Assembly (NCBI GenBank): GCA_023421075.1
Contig: JAEZUM010000051.1
Coordinates: forward strand, 62,001 to 126,000
Direction of reading: 5' to 3'
Length of the DNA: 64,000 nucleotides
DNA from: Bacillota bacterium
GTDB lineage: Bacteria; Bacillota; Clostridia; Lachnospirales; Lachnospiraceae
A program made the translations under genes and the position numbers. A model generated the notes under the pieces. That model saw only the letters and a program-made list of their open reading frames with translations, was not told the origin of the DNA and made no database searches. Each line of letters opens with the position of its first letter. The first letter of the stretch is position 1. This document shows positions 59,740 through 64,000 of the stretch, piece by piece.

Positions 59740-61329
59740 TTATTTGTTTTGTGTAGCCCATGTGTCTAATTGTTTTTGTGCTTCCGCAATAATATCATTC
59801 ACACCGGCAGACTCCATGGCTGAAATAAACTGAGGGATTCCTTTCTCCGGATCCACTTCACCACACAATAACGAATACTGATACTGTTGAATAACATTAT
59901 CTACTGCAGAGCATTGAGAGGTTATATTGGCCGCATCGAGCTTAAATCCAAATGCTCCAGAGTATTGCGCGTTTTTATTGTTATCCTGCATATAGGTAAC
60001 ATCCTTCGGATCCGTATTACCTCTCATTGCATATTGCTTGAACATATTACCAACAATTCCGCAAGATAATGCTGCTGTATATGGTACTGTGTTCATGTCC
60101 AATCCTTCGGGATAGGATATGGTACCATCATCGTTTTTAACGTAATCGGTACCTTCAATACCAAATATTACTGAATTCAGAACAAACTCATCGGTATACA
60201 ACATATTTAATACCTTTGCTGCTGCCTGAGGATTTTTGCTGGTATAAGCGATACCCCAATTCACGATAAGGCTTCCTGAGGTCATAAGTGTCTTATTCAA
60301 AGACTTAGCATAAAAATCCAATCCGTTACATCTGCTCTTATAAGTAGCCTCAACACTCTCCGGAACGTAGCCATAACCTGTAATAACAGAGAAAGCTTGT
60401 TCAGAACCCAGAAGATCGGTTGAGATATCAGAGGATAATGATGCATCAGGCATGATTAATCCCTTCTGATTCCAGTCATAAGCCAGCTTGCAGGCTTCCT
60501 TGAAGAAATCAGTGTTGTAATAATTCTGAACCGTCAAATCTCCACCGACAACACAAGCTCCATAACCAAAATTGTCAACTTGATATCCCTGAACACCGTT
60601 TAAGGAATAATCAATCATCATAGTATTTCCACCAGCTTGACCTCCGGTAGGAACCAAAGGATACATACTCGGGTACTTCTCCTTCACCTTAAGCAATAAA
60701 GGTTCGATATCCTTCACAGAATTGATACTATTGATATCAAATCCCAGTTCATCCACAATATCCTTGCGGCAAATAAAGTAAGGTTCCAGAATGACACCTT
60801 TATAACAGGGGATAGCATAAACATTGCCGTTAGCAGTGGATGGCTTTAACCATTCCTCTCCCATAAGTGCGATCGTATCCTTTAACTCGTTATCCAGATA
60901 ATCATTCAAGGGTAATATCTGATTTGTCGCAATTGCGGTGCTAAGACCGGAGAACGGGCAATATATATCAATTCCTTCTCCGCTTGCTAATGCCATGTCT
61001 ACTTGGTTTGCATAGTTGGGACCATCAATCGGCTCCAGCTCAACCCTTACATTCTCACCCTTCTGTTCCAGGTAAGCATTGATGGAATCCTGCACCTGTT
61101 TTGTACCATCTACGGAAGGAACGACTACTAAGACCGGATAGCTGATCTTTACCGTAGTAATCTCTGTACTATCCGCTACGGTGTTATTATCCTCTGCCGC
61201 CTTTTCGGTTGGTGCGGTTGCCGATGAATCAGTTGGCTTTGTATCATCCTTTTTTGAAGAACATCCTACTAATGAAAGGATCAACATCAGGGATAAAAAA
61301 ATTGCTAGAACTCTTTTCGATTTTTTCAT
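59740..61329 (-). CDS. Extracellular sugar-binding lipoprotein
   Basis: A 529-residue lipoprotein with signal MKKSKRVLAIFLSLMLILSL and lipobox LVGC (Cys about 23), a Thr/Ala-rich linker and a large type of solute-binding domain (LplA/YtcQ type) with the early strand RVELEPIDGPNYANQVDMAL. It captures the glycoside for the two permeases. AGGAGG precedes the ATG. A possible TTGTAC-18-TATATT promoter lies about 60-95 bases upstream, so importer genes may have their own start. Confidence 0.9.
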   Translation of the reverse strand: MKKSKRVLAIFLSLMLILSLVGCSSKKDDTKPTDSSATAPTEKAAEDNNTVADSTEITTVKISYPVLVVVPSVDGTKQVQDSINAYLEQKGENVRVELEPIDGPNYANQVDMALASGEGIDIYCPFSGLSTAIATNQILPLNDYLDNELKDTIALMGEEWLKPSTANGNVYAIPCYKGVILEPYFICRKDIVDELGFDINSINSVKDIEPLLLKVKEKYPSMYPLVPTGGQAGGNTMMIDYSLNGVQGYQVDNFGYGACVVGGDLTVQNYYNTDFFKEACKLAYDWNQKGLIMPDASLSSDISTDLLGSEQAFSVITGYGYVPESVEATYKSRCNGLDFYAKSLNKTLMTSGSLIVNWGIAYTSKNPQAAAKVLNMLYTDEFVLNSVIFGIEGTDYVKNDDGTISYPEGLDMNTVPYTAALSCGIVGNMFKQYAMRGNTDPKDVTYMQDNNKNAQYSGAFGFKLDAANITSQCSAVDNVIQQYQYSLLCGEVDPEKGIPQFISAMESAGVNDIIAEAQKQLDTWATQNK

Positions 61330-61498
61330 AAGGTACCTCCTCCTTTTTATATATTAATCTTATCAAAAATAAAAAATGAAACATTTAAAAATATACTTTA
61401 AGGCTTTAATTTTGTACAAATCTAAGCCATATTTAAAGCAATCATTAATAGCGGGCGAGCTTTCTAGCTTAATAATAAAATAAAGCATACTGTGACAT

Positions 61499-63004
61499 CT
61501 ACTTTTTATAAGCTGTCACTTTTGGCATCTTACGAAGAAATAAGGATTCTTCACCTTCTTCCTCGATGATAACGGTATCCTCCCGGAAGGTAAAATTAAT
61601 CTTCTGTTGATTACAGGTCTCCACCCAACGGGTTGTAAGCTGGAAGGTATCCTTACTGATCCAGGCTCCACTCATAAGAGCCACACTTACAGCATTATTA
61701 ATAAAAATGTTACGTCTATAATCACCGTTCATTCCGATTTCTACACTTTTACTCTCACCCTCCTGCAGGTAGTGAAGAGTACAGCCATCTGCTACAAAAT
61801 GAAAGTGAAATTCTTCAATTCCTTTTGGTAGTTTTGTTCCTCCCATGAACATGGAAACCATAGCGGCGCTACGATTAAGTATAAAACCTTCCTCGCGAAC
61901 GAGATAGCTCAAGTTATTAATCAAAGCACTGCAACCGTTATATGGTGCATACTTTGCTGCAGGGAGTGCCAGCATAGACATTCTCCTCGCAAGCTTTTCT
62001 GATGCCTCTTTATTCTCCGGAAGGCGATCGACATCCGGCAGTTCTGATAAGAATTCCCACATTGTATCCAGTGTGGTCTGTGCCCAATGTGCTCCGGCTG
62101 CATTCTCTGTAATTGCAATAATCATATCCCTATCCGGAACAACAATTGTAAATTGCCCCATTGCACCATCTGCACGATATACTCCATCCGGCTTACACAT
62201 CCATAGCTGGAACCCATATCCAAGATGATTATCCTTTGCCATTGGATTATTATTCGCCTCGGTTGCCGATTCGTTTTGTAGGGTTGTTGCCTTCTTCACA
62301 TAATCCTCGGATAGAATTCGCTCACCCTCCCATACCCCTTTGTCAGCATAGAGCTTCATCAGACGCAGATTATCTTCTGTTGTTGCATATAAACCTCCGC
62401 CACCGACTTCCATCCCATCCGGCATATAGATCCAACGGAGGTTATCCGCATCGATCCCAATCTTATCGAAAAGACGAGGCTTAAGATAATCGTGAAGACC
62501 TAATCCGGTTAATTTTCTTACAATTGCACCGAGCAAGGTGGATCCGGTGCTGTTATACATATAGGTAGTTCCAGGCTCATGATTTACCGGTGTTGCCAAA
62601 AACTCTCTGATCCACTCTTTGGAAGGAGCCGGCATAGTATCCATACCACAGCCCATACAAAGCACATCTCTAACCCTAAGCTTCTTGAGATTCTCGGAGG
62701 GGTTCTCCGGTGCTTCCTCTGAAAAGATATCAATAATCCGATCCTCCAATGTAAGAATTCCCTCTGTACATGCAATTCCGACTGCTGTTGCGGCATATGT
62801 TTTGGTATGAGATTGCAGACCATGACGAATTCCAGGTGCATATGGAGACCACCAGCCCTCTGCACAGACCTTACCATGTCTCATAATCATTAATCCGTGC
62901 GGCTCCGTAAAACCACTCTCTAATTGATCAATCAACTTTTGAATTAACTCTGACGGAATCCCAACACTTTCCGGTGTTACACGTTCAAATTCATTTCTCT
63001 TCAT
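61499..63004 (-). CDS. Serine hydrolase, beta-lactamase class C family
   Basis: A 501-residue soluble enzyme. Catalytic SHTK (Ser65, Lys68) and YNS (about 152-154, TYMYNSTGS) give the SxxK/YxN pair; GQFT near residue 283 takes the place of the KTG-type motif. No signal peptide is seen, so it works inside the cell. In such clusters these enzymes act as esterases that remove acyl groups from imported glycosides; this is inferred. An AGGTAG sequence precedes the ATG. It is 93 bases after the esterase gene. Confidence 0.85.
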   Translation of the reverse strand: MKRNEFERVTPESVGIPSELIQKLIDQLESGFTEPHGLMIMRHGKVCAEGWWSPYAPGIRHGLQSHTKTYAATAVGIACTEGILTLEDRIIDIFSEEAPENPSENLKKLRVRDVLCMGCGMDTMPAPSKEWIREFLATPVNHEPGTTYMYNSTGSTLLGAIVRKLTGLGLHDYLKPRLFDKIGIDADNLRWIYMPDGMEVGGGGLYATTEDNLRLMKLYADKGVWEGERILSEDYVKKATTLQNESATEANNNPMAKDNHLGYGFQLWMCKPDGVYRADGAMGQFTIVVPDRDMIIAITENAAGAHWAQTTLDTMWEFLSELPDVDRLPENKEASEKLARRMSMLALPAAKYAPYNGCSALINNLSYLVREEGFILNRSAAMVSMFMGGTKLPKGIEEFHFHFVADGCTLHYLQEGESKSVEIGMNGDYRRNIFINNAVSVALMSGAWISKDTFQLTTRWVETCNQQKINFTFREDTVIIEEEGEESLFLRKMPKVTAYKK

Positions 63005-63097
63005 TTTATCTACCTGTGCGATGTATGCTACATCAACACGATCCTTTCTTCTTCAAATGATAATTAATAATAAACTTAATCATTACTATGGCAGTTA

Positions 63098-64000
63098 TTA
63101 CAAGCCCAGCTCCTCCAACCATTCTGCACACAAGGCACTCCAATGCATGATATGTGGATATTTTTCCCCCAGATCATTATTACCGTCTGCCAATGCCAGT
63201 CCATGAATTCCGCCGGGAAAGCAATGCAGTTCAAAGGGAACATGATAATCAGCCAGTTCCTTCGCCAAATACATACTAAACCGTGGATCATCGCTGTTGG
63301 TCTGCCAGATAAAAAAAGGTGGAGTATCGCAGGTTATATTTTTCTCTGTGGCCAGATAGATTTCCTCTTCTTTATTGGGATCGATCAACGGATTTCGCAA
63401 GAAACCGGCCGGGAAGGAGGCAAAGGAGATAGCACCGTAACCGACAACGGCTGCATCCGGGCGGCAGGAAAAGTGATCAATGATATCCTCCGAACCTGTA
63501 TTGCCGTAATCAAAGTGTGTAGCACAATTACCGGACAGCATACCACCGGCCGAAAAACCCATTACTGCAACCTTATCCGTTACGCCCAATTCCTCTTTTC
63601 TTGCACGAATAATTCGTATTGCCCGTTGCATATCCGCAATTGCATCTCTTCGACTATACGGTTTTAATCGGTACGATAAAATTGCTACCGCAAAGCCTGC
63701 ACGATGAAAATACTCCGCAACATGAAAGCCTTCGCAGCCGGTTCGTGTCTCAAAGCCACCACCATGTGCCACAATAATTGTTCCGCGCTGATTCTCACCA
63801 ATGTGTGGGGGAACAAAAACCATATATGGCTGAGTTTGCCTTAAATCTCTGTAGTCAAAGCCCGGAGCTCCTTTATCCCACAGATATATTTTGTCAAAGC
63901 GTTCCATCAGATCATTCCAAAGCTGCAGGTTTCCATCGACATCAATACTACCGTCCGGTTTACGATGCTTTGATACATGACGGATGGAAGATCGTTCATT
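63098..64000 (-). CDS. Alpha/beta hydrolase (esterase), 5' end beyond the window
   Basis: At least 301 residues, open to the right edge. Oxyanion motif AHGGGFETR, nucleophile GFSAGGM, Asp in NSDDPRF and His in GGIHGLAL give a complete catalytic triad of the acetylesterase/BD-FAE type. The ATG at 63907 has no ribosome site, and 31 further codons without a stop run to position 64000, so the true start lies outside. It heads the visible glycoside cluster. Probably a sugar-ester deacetylase; no export signal is visible in the part present. Confidence 0.82.
   Translation of the reverse strand, partial: NERSSIRHVSKHRKPDGSIDVDGNLQLWNDLMERFDKIYLWDKGAPGFDYRDLRQTQPYMVFVPPHIGENQRGTIIVAHGGGFETRTGCEGFHVAEYFHRAGFAVAILSYRLKPYSRRDAIADMQRAIRIIRARKEELGVTDKVAVMGFSAGGMLSGNCATHFDYGNTGSEDIIDHFSCRPDAAVVGYGAISFASFPAGFLRNPLIDPNKEEEIYLATEKNITCDTPPFFIWQTNSDDPRFSMYLAKELADYHVPFELHCFPGGIHGLALADGNNDLGEKYPHIMHWSALCAEWLEELGL

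Overview
The window looks like the chromosome of a low-GC, Gram-positive anaerobe of the Clostridia, most probably Lachnospiraceae. This is inferred from strong AGGAGG ribosome sites, TTG/GTG starts, Firmicute-type gene families (DegV, YkvA, LytTR/DUF3021, CUT1 sugar ABC importers, VanW-linked L,D-transpeptidase), a Bacillus-type 7-1-7 Fur box and intrinsic terminators throughout. There is no tRNA, rRNA, CRISPR array, insertion sequence or prophage in it. Most genes lie on the minus strand. Both ends of the window cut genes: only the first 17 codons of one are visible at 1-51, and the start of an esterase lies beyond 64000.

Region by region. 1-5.3 kb: adenine deaminase followed by a TIM-barrel protein, an MFS carrier and a DUF2804 protein. 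5.5-13.5 kb: DegV, a MacB-like ABC protein, a MATE pump, two small cytosolic proteins, AraC and a divergent DapA. 13.5-16.9 kb: a complete ferrous-iron operon (feoA-feoA-feoB-short Fur-like protein-Cys-rich membrane peptide) behind a promoter flanked by two Fur boxes. 17-18.1 kb: HAD phosphatase and GNAT. 18.2-21.9 kb: a MarR regulator and two Get3/ArsA-type ATPases with C-terminal alpha-crystallin-like domains, separated by a 75-residue protein; MarR-type operators precede both units. 21.9-26.2 kb: an EAL phosphodiesterase and a secreted Fn3 protein. 26.7-32.4 kb: three-subunit molybdenum hydroxylase with a divergent AraC and an EamA transporter. 32.6-38.0 kb: a condensin-like jetA-jetB-jetC operon (Wadjet/MksFEB) without the nuclease gene jetD. 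38.2-39.7 kb: gamma and beta subunits of a sodium-pumping decarboxylase behind an attenuator leader. 39.8-43.5 kb: class I ribonucleotide reductase. 43.6-54.7 kb: envelope and miscellaneous genes (L,D-transpeptidase, PlsC, MFS, orphan PstS, QueG-like protein, YkvA, DUF3021-LytTR-DUF3021, GNAT, TraB, M23 peptidase). 54.9-64 kb: a glycoside-use cluster (esterase, serine hydrolase, ABC importer, P-loop kinase, GH13_18 phosphorylase).

The most interesting parts are the jetABC operon lacking jetD, the paired Get3-alpha-crystallin ATPases under an apparently autoregulated MarR protein, the attenuated leader of the sodium pump, a two-hairpin intergenic element present twice with compensating stem changes, and a second dispersed intergenic repeat family. 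Start codons were moved from the longest frame wherever a ribosome site, promoter or family length decided it. All functional names rest on motif recognition from the translated sequence; no database search was possible.
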